From Nitrosomonas sp. (GTDB lineage Bacteria > Pseudomonadota > Gammaproteobacteria > Burkholderiales > Nitrosomonadaceae), in assembly GCA_016703745.1 (NCBI GenBank), contig JADJBK010000006.1:1736001-1800000 (forward strand): a stretch of DNA of 64,000 nt. The letters run 5' to 3'. Shown piece after piece: positions 15,353 to 24,169 of this stretch. The first letter of the stretch is position 1. Every line of letters begins with the position of its first letter. The notes under the pieces are model-generated. The model was not told the origin of the DNA and did not search any database. It was given only the letters and a program-made list of their open reading frames with translations. The translations under genes were made by a program, and so were the position numbers.

Positions 15353-15955
15353 ATGTTTGCTGATCTGTTGAGCTGGATCGTTCAAATCGTGGGTAGTCTT
15401 GGCTACCCCGGTATTTTCGTTCTGATGTTTCTGGAGTCCAGTTTTTTTCCATTTCCAAGTGAAGTGGTAATGGTGCCAGCTGGATATCTGGCTTATCAAG
15501 GCGAAATGAATTTAGCGGTTGTTGTTATATTCGGAATACTTGGCAGCCTGGCAGGGGCATTATTCAATTACTATTTAGCTGTCAGAATGGGACGGCCATT
15601 GCTGTTGCGTTACGGACAATATGTTATGTTCAACGAATCTTCTCTGCAGAAAATGGAACATTTTTTTGTACGCCATGGCCATATCTCGACTTTTACTGGG
15701 CGCTTGATTCCCGGTGTGCGTCAATATATTTCGCTTCCTGCTGGTCTGGCGCGAATGAATCTGCCGCTGTTCTGTTTTTATACGAGTCTGGGAGCCGGTA
15801 TCTGGGTGTTGATTCTGGCGGTGCTCGGTTATTACATTGGCGGCAATGAAGCCATGGTCAAAACTTATTTGCGGGAAATCGTGCTTTATTTGTTACTGGC
15901 CTGCGTATTGGGGCTGGTTGCTTACTGGTATTTCAATCACAGAAAAAAATACTGA
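15353..15955 (+). CDS. DedA family membrane protein
   Basis: DedA/SNARE-associated proteins are inner-membrane proteins tied to undecaprenyl-phosphate or phospholipid flipping. The 200-residue protein has the family blocks 'GYPGIFVLMFLESSFFPFPS' near the N-terminus, 'GSLAGALFNYYLAVRMGRP', 'FFVRHGHISTFTGRLIPGVR' with the conserved F-x-x-R-x-x-P-G-x-R, and 'ISLPAGLARMNLPLF', plus about five hydrophobic segments. GTG at 15350 directly before the ATG is an alternative start. It follows secF by 30 bp and precedes the DUF971 gene by 2 bp, so it may be cotranscribed. Confidence 0.93.
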   Translation: MFADLLSWIVQIVGSLGYPGIFVLMFLESSFFPFPSEVVMVPAGYLAYQGEMNLAVVVIFGILGSLAGALFNYYLAVRMGRPLLLRYGQYVMFNESSLQKMEHFFVRHGHISTFTGRLIPGVRQYISLPAGLARMNLPLFCFYTSLGAGIWVLILAVLGYYIGGNEAMVKTYLREIVLYLLLACVLGLVAYWYFNHRKKY

Positions 15956-15957
15956 AC

Positions 15958-16338
15958 ATGGCTGGACTGAATTCCCAAACACCTATTCCGACAGCATTCA
16001 AATTACATCGTCGCTCTGGAATACTGGATGTGACCTTCAACGATGGCAAGGCTTTCAGTTTTTCCTGTGAGTTTCTGCGTGTATACTCGCCATCGGCAGA
16101 GGTGCGAGGCCATGGACCAGGGCAGGAAGTTCTACAACTCGGCAAAAAGGATGTCTCTATTGTGCACATCGAGCCAGTTGGAAACTATGCAGTTCGTCTC
16201 GATTTTTCTGATGGCCATAACACTGGCCTTTATTCCTGGGATCTGCTCTATGACTATGGGCTGAAACAGGAGGCAATGTGGCAGCACTATCTGCAACGTA
16301 TTGAATTATCCGGCGGTAGCCGAAGCATAACGATCTGA
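15958..16338 (+). CDS. DUF971 domain protein
   Basis: The 126-residue protein matches DUF971, the small domain also found at the N-terminus of gamma-butyrobetaine hydroxylases: 'LHRRSGILDVTFNDGKAFSF' (about 16-35), 'EFLRVYSPSAEVRGHG', 'VSIVHIEPVGNYAVRLDFSD' and 'GLYSWDLLYDYG'. Stand-alone members are often next to ubiE, as here (14 bp apart), and some family members bind Fe-S or iron. The exact role is not settled. The start is 2 bp after the dedA stop. Confidence 0.9.
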   Translation: MAGLNSQTPIPTAFKLHRRSGILDVTFNDGKAFSFSCEFLRVYSPSAEVRGHGPGQEVLQLGKKDVSIVHIEPVGNYAVRLDFSDGHNTGLYSWDLLYDYGLKQEAMWQHYLQRIELSGGSRSITI

Positions 16339-16352
16339 ACAGGACATTACGG

Positions 16353-17087
16353 ATGACTCATACCACCCATTTTGGCTTTACTACCATCAATGAAACCGAG
16401 AAGGTGCGCAAGGTGGCGCAAGTCTTTGATTCGGTTGCTTCACGTTACAATCTGATGAATGATCTTATGTCGATGGGTATGCATCGATTGTGGAAGCGAT
16501 TTGCTATTGAAGCCAGTGGAGTAAGAGAAGGCGATAAGGTGCTGGATATTGCGGGTGGCACAGCTGATTTAACTAAACTTTTCCTGGATAAAGTAGGAGA
16601 GTGCGGGGAGGTCTGGTTGACGGATATTAACAACTCCATGTTGTCAATTGGCCGTGACCGCCTGCTCAATGAAGGTCAGGAAGTGCCGGTTGCACAGTGT
16701 AACGCGGAGAAACTGCCTTTTCCCGATAACCATTTCGATCGAGTCTGTGTGGCATTTGGTCTGAGAAACATGACGCACAAAGACCGGGCTCTCCGGGAAA
16801 TGTATCGGGTTTTATCGCCAGGTGGCTCATTAAGTGTGCTGGAATTCTCCAAAATCTGGAAACCGTTGCAGCCACTTTATGATACGTATTCATTCAAGGC
16901 ATTGCCCGTTATGGGCAAGCTGGTTGCCAGTGATGATGGCAGCTATCGTTATCTGGCGGAGTCCATTCGTATGCACCCCACGCAGGAAGAATTGAAGGAG
17001 ATGATGCAGCAGGCAGGCTTTGAACGGGTGGAATACTTCAATCTCACTGCAGGTGTGGTGGCGCTGCATCGTGGTTATAAATTTTAG
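16353..17087 (+). CDS. ubiE: Ubiquinone/menaquinone C-methyltransferase UbiE
   Basis: UbiE makes the C-methylation in ubiquinone (and menaquinone) synthesis using AdoMet. The 244-residue protein has 'KVRKVAQVFDSVASRYNLMN' (17-36), the AdoMet motif 'VLDIAGGTADLTKLF' (about 64-78), 'LTDINNSMLSIGRDRL', 'AEKLPFPDNHFDRVCVAFGL', 'RNMTHKDRALREMYRVLSPG' and the C-terminal 'YFNLTAGVVALHRGYKF'. It converges with the HDOD gene on the other strand, the two stops overlapping by 4 bp. Confidence 0.97.
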   Translation: MTHTTHFGFTTINETEKVRKVAQVFDSVASRYNLMNDLMSMGMHRLWKRFAIEASGVREGDKVLDIAGGTADLTKLFLDKVGECGEVWLTDINNSMLSIGRDRLLNEGQEVPVAQCNAEKLPFPDNHFDRVCVAFGLRNMTHKDRALREMYRVLSPGGSLSVLEFSKIWKPLQPLYDTYSFKALPVMGKLVASDDGSYRYLAESIRMHPTQEELKEMMQQAGFERVEYFNLTAGVVALHRGYKF

Positions 17088-17950
17088 TTAGCTTGCTGAT
17101 GGTTGTTTTCAGGCAGTGGCGGTGTAGTCAGCGTATTGTCTACTTCCAGTAGTTTCATAACATTATCGGTTGACAGGCGCAGTAGTTCACCGATTGCACG
17201 ATAGTCATCCGGCAATGCCGCATTATCCCAGCCATGAGCTGCGTGACGTGCGAGATTAACCGCCAGCAATACATTACGCACACGTGAATGGCCGGAACAG
17301 GAGTCATTTAACAAAGTAACCAGCAGTTCGGGTAATTGCCATGCAATGACAAGCTTCGATTGCAGCTCATTAATCGCAAACCCCAGTACTTTTTCCTGCG
17401 CGTGGTGACTGCGCAAGGTTTCATCCTGTTGCTGTAATGCCGTAATTGCAAGCATTTTGTCGGGAGCGTAACACCACAGCAATAGCTCGGTCACATCATG
17501 GAGCAAGGCTGCTGTACGAATTTCCTCGAAATGAATGTCGTGCAACCGCACTGCCCATTCGAAAGCATAATTAGCGGCGACATGAGCACGGTGCGTGCGG
17601 TGCAAAAGCTTCACCAGCGCGCTGGAATGGGCATGGAGTAAAATTTCTACTTGTGATTCGGTAGCAATCTGATCGAGCGCATTTTCCACCCCCAGCATGA
17701 TTAGCGCCTGCTCAGCCTGCATAACCTCATGGGCTTGACGCTGATGCTTATGTTGTTGTAAATGCCGCAATAGCTTAACCGTCATCAGTGGATCCTGCTT
17801 GATGATCTGAGCAACAGCACGTGCGCCGGGACAGATATTCTCACTGCGTAACCGAGCCAGATGATTGCTGGTTCTTCGTAATACGGGAATATCGGCGTGG
17901 CCAAGAAACTCAACCCACTGCGTAAGATTAGCGGGCAGACTGGTTTGCAT
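17084..17950 (-). CDS. HDOD domain protein
   Basis: The 288-residue protein carries an HDOD domain, a non-enzymatic or weakly conserved relative of HD phosphohydrolases used in bacterial signalling. Visible blocks are 'FLGHADIPVLRRTSNHLARL' (about 15-34), 'AQIIKQDPLMTVKLLRHLQQ', 'IMLGVENALDQI' and 'RTAALLHDVTELLLWCYAP' with an intact His-Asp pair. It has no attached GGDEF, EAL or receiver domain, so partners must be elsewhere. It is convergent with ubiE. Signalling through cyclic di-GMP is possible but unproven. Confidence 0.85.
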   Translation of the reverse strand: MQTSLPANLTQWVEFLGHADIPVLRRTSNHLARLRSENICPGARAVAQIIKQDPLMTVKLLRHLQQHKHQRQAHEVMQAEQALIMLGVENALDQIATESQVEILLHAHSSALVKLLHRTHRAHVAANYAFEWAVRLHDIHFEEIRTAALLHDVTELLLWCYAPDKMLAITALQQQDETLRSHHAQEKVLGFAINELQSKLVIAWQLPELLVTLLNDSCSGHSRVRNVLLAVNLARHAAHGWDNAALPDDYRAIGELLRLSTDNVMKLLEVDNTLTTPPLPENNHQQAN

Positions 17951-18021
17951 AATTTACCTGTAGTTATTAAGTATTAGGTGAAAGTGTCATGCAGACTGTT
18001 TCGGCAGGTTGCTAGAATAGT

Positions 18022-18166
18022 TTAAGGGCATCTCTAAAAATCGGTATTTCCAGCACATCGTGATTTATAAAAAATATCTCCTTACCTATCAACTCTATGC
18101 TGCGTCAATATTTTTTGCTCTTGCCTCGTCTTGTTTAACCCCCTGAATTTTTAGAGATGTCCTTAA
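18022..18166. mobile_element. MITE with 20-bp terminal inverted repeats
   Basis: The left end TTAAGGGCATCTCTAAAAAT (18022-18041) is matched by the right end ATTTTTAGAGATGTCCTTAA (18147-18166), with one mismatch. The 145-bp element has no coding capacity and its ends include TTAA, which may be the target duplication. A close copy of the left end, TTAAGGACATCTCTAAAAAT, stands at 23762. This is the anatomy of a non-autonomous element moved by an IS transposase not in the window. Confidence 0.8.
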
Positions 18167-18175
18167 TATGGCAGG

Positions 18176-18280
18176 GTAATCACGCTTAAATTATTCCAAT
18201 AATCCGATATAAATAGATTAAAGCTGCAGATGTTATCTGCGAAAGACAATCCGGCTGGTTGATGCCGGATTGTCTTTTTT
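18176..18280 (+). ncRNA. Possible small RNA with terminator
   Basis: TTAAAT and, 16 bp later, TATAAA (about 18189-18216) resemble a weak sigma-70 promoter. About 65 nt further comes a perfect terminator: AAAGACAATCCGGC, loop, GCCGGATTGTCTTTTTT (about 18242-18280), preceded by a small hairpin GCAGATGTTATCTGC. No upstream rightward gene needs this terminator, and its T-run faces rightward, away from the leftward peroxidase gene. An orphan terminator behind a promoter-like stretch is the usual sign of a small RNA, but it may be only the relic of a lost gene. Confidence 0.35.
18242..18280 (+). terminator. Rho-independent terminator
   Basis: A stem of about 14 bp, AAAGACAATCCGGC / GCCGGATTGTCTTT, with an 8-nt loop is followed by a run of T on the plus strand. 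On the minus strand it could also stop the peroxidase transcript ending at 18304, though the T-run there is only three bases. Confidence 0.8.
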
Positions 18281-18303
18281 GATCGTCCGATTTCTGATTA
18301 ACT

Positions 18304-19296
18304 TCAGAAAGGTTGTGGTTGCGGTGTTGCGTTATTGGATGGCGGCAGAATTGGCAAATTAAACTCTGGTTGTTTGCCCGTCAAGGTTTTCAGGAACGCA
18401 ACAATGCTCGCAATTTCTTTCTGGTTAAAATCACGATCAAGTTGAATTTTACCCATGATCTCAACTGCTTTTTCCAGCGTAGCTGCTTCGCCGTCGTGGA
18501 AATACGGATAAGTCAGCTCAACGTTGCGTAAGGTAGGAACTTTAAATACGTATTTGTCCTGTTCCTTGCCAGTTACATCCATCCGCCCAACTGCTGGATT
18601 CTTGGTTATGTAAGGATGAATTACCCCCATTTTTTGATAAGAAGTTCCGCCAACTGCTGGTCCACTATGACATTGGGTGCAGCCACTACTTTTAAATAGT
18701 TCATAACCTTCGAGTTCCTGCTGATTCAATGCGCTTTTATCGCCTTCCAGCCATTGATCAAATCTGGAGCCAGGAGTGACCAGCGTTTCTTCAAATGCAG
18801 CAATGGCGGTGGTAATTCGGTCAATATTAACCACATCCGTTCCAAACGCCTGTTTGAATTGAGCTACGTATTGCGGCATTGACGCAACCACTTTTACGGC
18901 TATTTCATGAGTGGATGCCATTTCTCCCGGGTTGGCAATGGGTCCACCTGCCTGTTCTTTTAAATCTTTGGCGCGTCCATCCCAGAACTGAGCAAGATTC
19001 ATGCTTGAATTCAGGACGGTTGGTGCATTTATCGGACCCTGCTGCCACTTGTGACCGATTGAAGTTTTAATATTATCCGTTCCACCCATACCCAGGTTAT
19101 GGCAGGAATTACAGGAAATAAACCCTGATTTGGAAAGTCTTGGATCAAAAAACAGCATTTTGCCGAGTTCTGCAATTTCCGGTTTTTCTGGCACTACCGC
19201 CTTGATGGGTTGAATGGGTTCGTTGGCAGCGGATACATAAGCTGGTACAAGCATTACACCTGCAAGTAATGACATGGTTAACATCTGTTTTATCAT
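18304..19296 (-). CDS. Di-haem cytochrome c peroxidase
   Basis: Bacterial di-haem peroxidases (CcpA/MauG superfamily) reduce hydrogen peroxide in the periplasm with electrons from cytochrome c. The 330-residue precursor has a signal peptide (about 1-23, ending 'YVSA'), a first haem site 'CNSCHNLGMGG' (near 61-71), a second 'CTQCHSGPAVGG' (near 208-219), 'MNLAQFWDGRAKDLKEQAGG', and the C-terminal 'VPTLRNVELTYPYFHDG' with a candidate axial ligand region. The length fits ordinary CCP rather than the MbnH type. It is a single-gene unit, with rppH upstream on the same strand. Confidence 0.94.
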   Translation of the reverse strand: MIKQMLTMSLLAGVMLVPAYVSAANEPIQPIKAVVPEKPEIAELGKMLFFDPRLSKSGFISCNSCHNLGMGGTDNIKTSIGHKWQQGPINAPTVLNSSMNLAQFWDGRAKDLKEQAGGPIANPGEMASTHEIAVKVVASMPQYVAQFKQAFGTDVVNIDRITTAIAAFEETLVTPGSRFDQWLEGDKSALNQQELEGYELFKSSGCTQCHSGPAVGGTSYQKMGVIHPYITKNPAVGRMDVTGKEQDKYVFKVPTLRNVELTYPYFHDGEAATLEKAVEIMGKIQLDRDFNQKEIASIVAFLKTLTGKQPEFNLPILPPSNNATPQPQPF

Positions 19297-19371
19297 AATT
19301 TCTCTCCTAGTCTAGTTATATCGGCTGTTATGGCGCAGCCGGTCACGCTTTGCAAGAACAAAACTTACAAC

Positions 19372-19932
19372 TTACCTGCTGGTTTTGATAGGGTTTATTG
19401 AATAATCAGGACTCTGCTTATCAAAATCTCTATAGGCAGCATCATTTCCAAGGACGACCCCATCTCCCAACAGACGCGATAGTTCTATCAGCGCTTCACG
19501 GTAAACCTGTCGTTTGAATTCGACTACAGAATCAAGCTCTACCCAGTACTGATTCCAGCGCCAGGCATCGAACTCGGGGTGAGCACAAGTACGGAGTGAT
19601 ACATCGCTATCGCATCCCAGTAAGCGTAACAAAAACCAAATTTGTTTCTGTCCCTTGTAATTGGTGCGCCAGTCCCGACGTGTCCAGCAAGAAGGTACTT
19701 CGTAACGGAGCCACTCGCGTGTTCTGCCCAAAACCTTTACATGCGGCGGTTGCAAGCCCGTTTCTTCGGCCAGCTCGCGGTACATGGCCTGCGTCGGCGT
19801 TTCGCCTGATTTGATACCACCCTGTGGAAACTGCCAGGATTCATGCCGGATGCGTTTTCCCCAAAAAACCTGATTTTCTTTATTTAGCAGAACGATGCCA
19901 ACATTTGCTCTATATCCGTTACGGTCTATCAT
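19372..19932 (-). CDS. rppH: RNA pyrophosphohydrolase RppH
   Basis: RppH removes pyrophosphate from 5'-triphosphate RNA and so triggers decay. The 186-residue protein opens 'MIDRNGYRANVGIVLLN', which sets the start at 19932 (a GTG at 19941 is possible). The Nudix box is complete, 'GGIKSGETPTQAMYRELAEETGL' in pattern (about 37-59), preceded by 'RHESWQFPQ'; 'GQKQIWFLLRLL' and 'EFDAWRWNQYW' are typical for this family. It is divergent from proS. Confidence 0.96.
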   Translation of the reverse strand: MIDRNGYRANVGIVLLNKENQVFWGKRIRHESWQFPQGGIKSGETPTQAMYRELAEETGLQPPHVKVLGRTREWLRYEVPSCWTRRDWRTNYKGQKQIWFLLRLLGCDSDVSLRTCAHPEFDAWRWNQYWVELDSVVEFKRQVYREALIELSRLLGDGVVLGNDAAYRDFDKQSPDYSINPIKTSR

Positions 19933-20172
19933 TTTGTTCACCCGATATCCTATATCAGATAATATTTTTATCTGTGATTTTATACCATTATATCAATTAC
20001 CTCACATTCCGCCCCTCTCTATCCGCACGCCGATTCATGGCCCAGCCTGTGGTTAACCCTGAAATCGAAGGAAATATGGAAAATTGCCCCGGAGAACCAG
20101 GTGAATGCGCGTTGATATGGGTTGTTTCGCTGTAAAATCACATTCTTTCTACTATGATAATGGAATCCTGTC

Positions 20173-21888
20173 ATGCGTGTTTCGCAATTCTTTCTTTCAA
20201 CTCTCAAGGAAGCACCAGCCGAGGCGGAACTAATCAGCCACAATTATATGTTGCGTGCCGGCCTGATCAAGCGGCTGGGCAGTGGCTTATACACATGGAT
20301 GCCACTTGGGCTGAGAATTTTGCGCAAGATCGAGCAAATTATTCGTGAAGAAATGAATCGTAGCGGCGCACTGGAGTTGCTGATGCCAGCAGTCCAACCT
20401 GCAGAGCTGTGGCAAGAAAGTGGACGTTGGGATGTTTTTGGTCCGCAGATGCTGAAAATGCAGGATCGACACCAACATGACTTTTGTTTCGGACCAACCC
20501 ATGAAGAAGTGATTGTGGATATTGCGCGTCGTGAGATTAAAAGCTACCGTCAATTACCGCGCAATTTTTATCAGATACAAACGAAATTCCGCGATGAAAT
20601 CCGTCCGCGTTTTGGCGTTATGCGCGCACGCGAATTTATCATGAAAGATGCCTACTCCTTTCACGCGGATTTTGCCAGTCTTGAGCAAACTTACGCACTC
20701 ATGCAAGCCACCTATAGTCAGATTTTTACCCGGCTTGGTTTGAAGTTCAGGGTGGTTGCAGCAGACACAGGCGCAATGGGTGGCAGCGCTTCGCATGAAT
20801 ACCATGTGCTGGCAGATTCAGGCGAGGATGCAATCGCCTATTGCCCGGATTCCGACTATGCAGCCAATATCGAGTTGGCAGCTGCACTGCCCCCACAACC
20901 TTTTCGTCAGCCTGCCGTCACTGGGCACATGCAGAAAGTAGCAACGCCCAATCGTAAATCCTGCACAGATGTTGCACAATTTCTAACAGTTTCTGTTGCG
21001 CAAACGCTCAAATCGCTGGCGATTATTGCTGGTGGCAAATTTTATTTGCTACTGCTGCGCGGCGATCATCAGCTCAATGAAATCAAGATACGCAAGCTGC
21101 CTTTTCTCGCGGATTTCGAATTTGCCAGCGATGAACGCATTATTCAGGAACTGGGTTGTCCGCCGGGGTACCTCGGCCCGATCAATGTTGGTGTTGAAAT
21201 TATTGCTGATTCTGCTGTAACGGTGATGCAGAATTTTACCTGCGGTGCTAACGAAGAAGGCCATCATTTCACATCAGTCAATTTCGGACGTGATCTTGCA
21301 CTGCCGTCCAAGGTATTCGATATCCGCAACGTGGTAGCCGGCGACCTGTCTCCTGACGGCAAAGGAACGCTGGAAATATGCCGTGGCATCGAAGTTGGGC
21401 ACGTTTTCCAGCTCCGCACGCGCTACGCAGAAAAAATGAGAGCAACTTTTCTCGATGAATCCGGGCAATCACTGCCGATGGAAATGGGTTGCTATGGTAT
21501 TGGCGTATCGCGTATCGTCGCTGCTGCAATTGAGCAGAATCACGATGAACGCGGCATTATTTTTCCACTGGCCATCGCGCCTTTCCAGCTTGCCATCATC
21601 CCCGTCAACTATCATAAAAGTGAACGGGTTCGGATTGAAGCAGATAAGTTTTATCAATCCTGCCTGGAAGCGGGAATCGATGCGTTGCTGGATGACCGTG
21701 AAGAACGCCCTGGAGTCATGTTTTCCGACCAGGAATTAATCGGTATTCCACACCGTGTTGTGGTTGGTGAACGCAGTCTGCGTGAGTACAAACTGGAATA
21801 CCAGGGACGCCGGGATGAATGCTCCCGCCTGCTGCCACTGACGGAAGCCTTGGCATTCATCGCTGGCATGATCAACCAACAGCAATGA
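20173..21888 (+). CDS. proS: Prolyl-tRNA synthetase
   Basis: ProRS charges tRNA-Pro. The 571-residue protein is the bacterial type with an editing insertion: 'MRVSQFFLSTLKEAPAEAEL' at the start, motif 1 'GSGLYTWMPLGLRILRKIEQ' (about 36-55), motif 2 'QTKFRDEIRPRFGVMRAREF', the INS editing domain (about 230-380), motif 3 'MGCYGIGVSRIVAAAIEQNH' (about 437-456) and the C-terminal anticodon-binding domain with 'LIGIPHRVVVGERSL'. It is monocistronic. Confidence 0.97.
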   Translation: MRVSQFFLSTLKEAPAEAELISHNYMLRAGLIKRLGSGLYTWMPLGLRILRKIEQIIREEMNRSGALELLMPAVQPAELWQESGRWDVFGPQMLKMQDRHQHDFCFGPTHEEVIVDIARREIKSYRQLPRNFYQIQTKFRDEIRPRFGVMRAREFIMKDAYSFHADFASLEQTYALMQATYSQIFTRLGLKFRVVAADTGAMGGSASHEYHVLADSGEDAIAYCPDSDYAANIELAAALPPQPFRQPAVTGHMQKVATPNRKSCTDVAQFLTVSVAQTLKSLAIIAGGKFYLLLLRGDHQLNEIKIRKLPFLADFEFASDERIIQELGCPPGYLGPINVGVEIIADSAVTVMQNFTCGANEEGHHFTSVNFGRDLALPSKVFDIRNVVAGDLSPDGKGTLEICRGIEVGHVFQLRTRYAEKMRATFLDESGQSLPMEMGCYGIGVSRIVAAAIEQNHDERGIIFPLAIAPFQLAIIPVNYHKSERVRIEADKFYQSCLEAGIDALLDDREERPGVMFSDQELIGIPHRVVVGERSLREYKLEYQGRRDECSRLLPLTEALAFIAGMINQQQ

Positions 21889-22017
21889 ACCTGCAAGACA
21901 AATGAATTAATACTGACAAATACAAATTTTGTATATGTGGTTCCGGGTAATGGCTGGTATTAACGCTGGATAGCTGTATCAGCTTTTTCCAATAACCTAT
22001 CAATGTACGTATAAAAA

Positions 22018-22048
22018 AACCAGAATCTCCAAATTGAAGATTCTGGTT
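22018..22048 (-). terminator. Rho-independent terminator of the beta-helix gene
   Basis: A perfect 11-bp stem, AACCAGAATCT / AGATTCTGGTT, is followed on the minus strand by a run of seven T. It lies about 30 bp past the stop of the leftward gene ending at 22079. Confidence 0.85.
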
Positions 22049-22078
22049 CAGGGGTGTTATCTGCAGGTTAATTCACGA

Positions 22079-23722
22079 CTATTCTAACCCGACTGCCCAG
22101 CCCCCTTTTGTCCAGTCATCATCTTCATTCTTGAAAGCACCAATATAATCAGTTTTCACGAAGAACGAATCATCGGTGGAAGGAGGGGGGCTGTCAGTCA
22201 GTGGTGAACCGAAAGCAGGTAGATAATTATTCAGTTGAGGATCTCCCGCAACATTACCCGGTTGCATATCGAACCAATTACTGACATTGAAAGGTAATCC
22301 AGCCTGGTCATTAAATGCCTTATTACATTGCACATACGAATTTTCGATAGTCAGTAGACCCGTTAAATTGCCCGGAGGTCCCGAAACTCCATAGGTGGCA
22401 GCGTCATCAATGGTCAGGCAGCTTTTGCCATAACCGGTGATGACTGAATTATAAATATTGGCTGCCGTGCCACGTCGCAATACTATTCCGTGGCCATCCC
22501 CCCCGGTTTGGGAGCCCCGCATGGTAAAGTTGGCCAGTTGCCCGCGTGAACGTGGCAGGCTATTGTGATTGGATTGATTGTTATCCGCCTCGATTCCAGC
22601 ATCACCCGTATCCGAGGTTCCCATCACAAGAACGAACTGAGCCTTACCATCCCAACCCGTTTGCCAGTCAAAAGCATCATCATTGTTGCCGGTAGCAATC
22701 AGGTGGGTCAGATTAACTGTGCCGCCAAACATTTCAAATCCATCATCCAGGCCCCGGTGGCATTGAACGAAATCGATTGTCGTTCCTGAGCCAACACCCA
22801 GCAGTGTTAAACAATTCAGCTCCTCATTCGGGCGAACTTCAAGGCCAGCAAAACGAATGGAGGTATACTTGAGCACGCCGCTACTATCCGTAGGGTTGTT
22901 ACCCCCAAATTTTTCTAAAAAAATTGCTTCATTAATCTGCTCACAGACGGGCGCACCCTCTGAGCAGCCGTTCACAGGCGCGTTTCCGGCCAGTAGCAAC
23001 CCACCCCATTCTCCGGGGGCCACTTCATTTGCCCCAGTCATCACAACCGGATGTTGTGGCGTACCAATTGCATAAATTTTAGAACCCCGACGTACCTGCA
23101 AAAAATCCAGACCCGAGCGGCCAGAGAGATGTGTGTCGGGCTCGATGGAAAGTGTGGCGCTATTAATATTATCGCCACCGACAGTAACCCCGCCATCCAG
23201 TATCCATCTAATATCATTGGTCAGCATGATATCCTGGTTGATGTGACCTCCAATAATGCATGCATTGGGAACATCTGTTATGGGCTGAGCAAAAGCAGGG
23301 CAACCCGTAAATGCAACTTCATGATAATGCTTTACCTGAAAACGCAATGGATCAGATTCCGGTATCAATTGCAGAATGGCGTTATATTTTGTGCCACCAA
23401 TATCTACATTAGGAACATAGACCTGTCCGAAAACAACGTCATAATGAGAACGTTCTGAATCAGGTGTGGAAATCGAGACTGCATCCAGCAATTCCAGCTC
23501 AAGATTGCCGTTACCCGCATCGATCACTCTTAATTTGGCACTGTAGGTATCTGCATTAACGTGGGTTCTTCCATTTGGCACATCTACTGCGGCAATATCA
23601 ACAGTGTTGTCGCCAGGATTATATTGGGCACTGGCTACGACGGCTGAATTATAAAATATTGTACCGCCTAGAATAGCCAGATAAATAGCGGTTTGTTTAA
23701 GCAAATTAGACTGATTCATCAC
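22079..23722 (-). CDS. Secreted right-handed beta-helix protein
   Basis: The 547-residue precursor has a signal peptide (about 8-30) and a mature region dominated by repeating short strands with Asn/Gly turns, as in right-handed parallel beta-helices: 'EVAPGEWGGLLLAGNAPVNG', 'SSGVLKYTSIRFAGLEVR', 'TTIDFVQCHRGLDDGFEMFG', 'TVNLTHLIATGNNDDAFDWQ', 'GIVLRRGTAANIYNSVITG'. The 'D-D-G-F-E' and 'N-D-D-A-F-D' blocks occur in bacterial surface proteins of this fold. Catalytic residues of a lyase or glycosidase are not identifiable. It probably acts outside or on the cell surface. The gene is single and has its own terminator. Confidence 0.8.
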   Translation of the reverse strand: MMNQSNLLKQTAIYLAILGGTIFYNSAVVASAQYNPGDNTVDIAAVDVPNGRTHVNADTYSAKLRVIDAGNGNLELELLDAVSISTPDSERSHYDVVFGQVYVPNVDIGGTKYNAILQLIPESDPLRFQVKHYHEVAFTGCPAFAQPITDVPNACIIGGHINQDIMLTNDIRWILDGGVTVGGDNINSATLSIEPDTHLSGRSGLDFLQVRRGSKIYAIGTPQHPVVMTGANEVAPGEWGGLLLAGNAPVNGCSEGAPVCEQINEAIFLEKFGGNNPTDSSGVLKYTSIRFAGLEVRPNEELNCLTLLGVGSGTTIDFVQCHRGLDDGFEMFGGTVNLTHLIATGNNDDAFDWQTGWDGKAQFVLVMGTSDTGDAGIEADNNQSNHNSLPRSRGQLANFTMRGSQTGGDGHGIVLRRGTAANIYNSVITGYGKSCLTIDDAATYGVSGPPGNLTGLLTIENSYVQCNKAFNDQAGLPFNVSNWFDMQPGNVAGDPQLNNYLPAFGSPLTDSPPPSTDDSFFVKTDYIGAFKNEDDDWTKGGWAVGLE

Positions 23723-24169
23723 AATTGGATCCTTTTACCAGAAAAAATTTCCGAGATTTATTTAAGGACATCTCTAAAAATCCAAGTTTTGCCACCACTC
23801 TGAATTTTTGGAGAGATTATTGAGTAAGTCTTCTGCAGACGCCCAAAGTTTACTGGCCTTTTCTCGTGCTAGTTTGACATGTTTATGACTTTATTGTTGC
23901 CAGCATCCTTTTGTTTTCATGATGGCATATAAGTCAGCATTTCTTGAGGCAGAAATATAGCATTTTTGCCACGCTATTCTCAAAAACCCAGAACTAATTT
24001 AATGGCCGTGCCGCGAAGGCGGCTATACGCTGCGCGCATTCGTGGTCTGATGGAGTGCGATGGTAGTTGTGACAAACAGGCCTGAAGCTAAAATACAGAT
24101 ACAATAAAACAGTCGTGTTGTAAATATAGGGATTCCAACAGAGGCATCGACTCGCAAGAGGTGTCAAAC
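23723..24169. other. Intergenic region before the hydrogenase operon
   Basis: These 447 bp separate the leftward beta-helix gene from the rightward hydrogenase operon. They contain a truncated MITE (23762-23819). I see no credible open frame, tRNA or clear promoter; the hydrogenase operon presumably starts between 24060 and 24160. Confidence 0.5.
23762..23819. mobile_element. Truncated MITE copy
   Basis: TTAAGGACATCTCTAAAAAT at 23762-23781 equals the left end of the element at 18022 apart from one base. A decayed right end, 'GAATTTTTGGAGAGAT', follows at about 23802-23817 in inverted orientation. The internal part is shortened to about 20 bp. Confidence 0.55.

Larger units (their letters stand above)
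17951..18303. other. Intergenic region with MITE and possible small RNA
   Basis: These 353 bp hold the 145-bp MITE (18022-18166) and, after it, a promoter-like stretch, a small hairpin and a strong terminator (18170-18280). No protein frame is evident. Confidence 0.6.
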
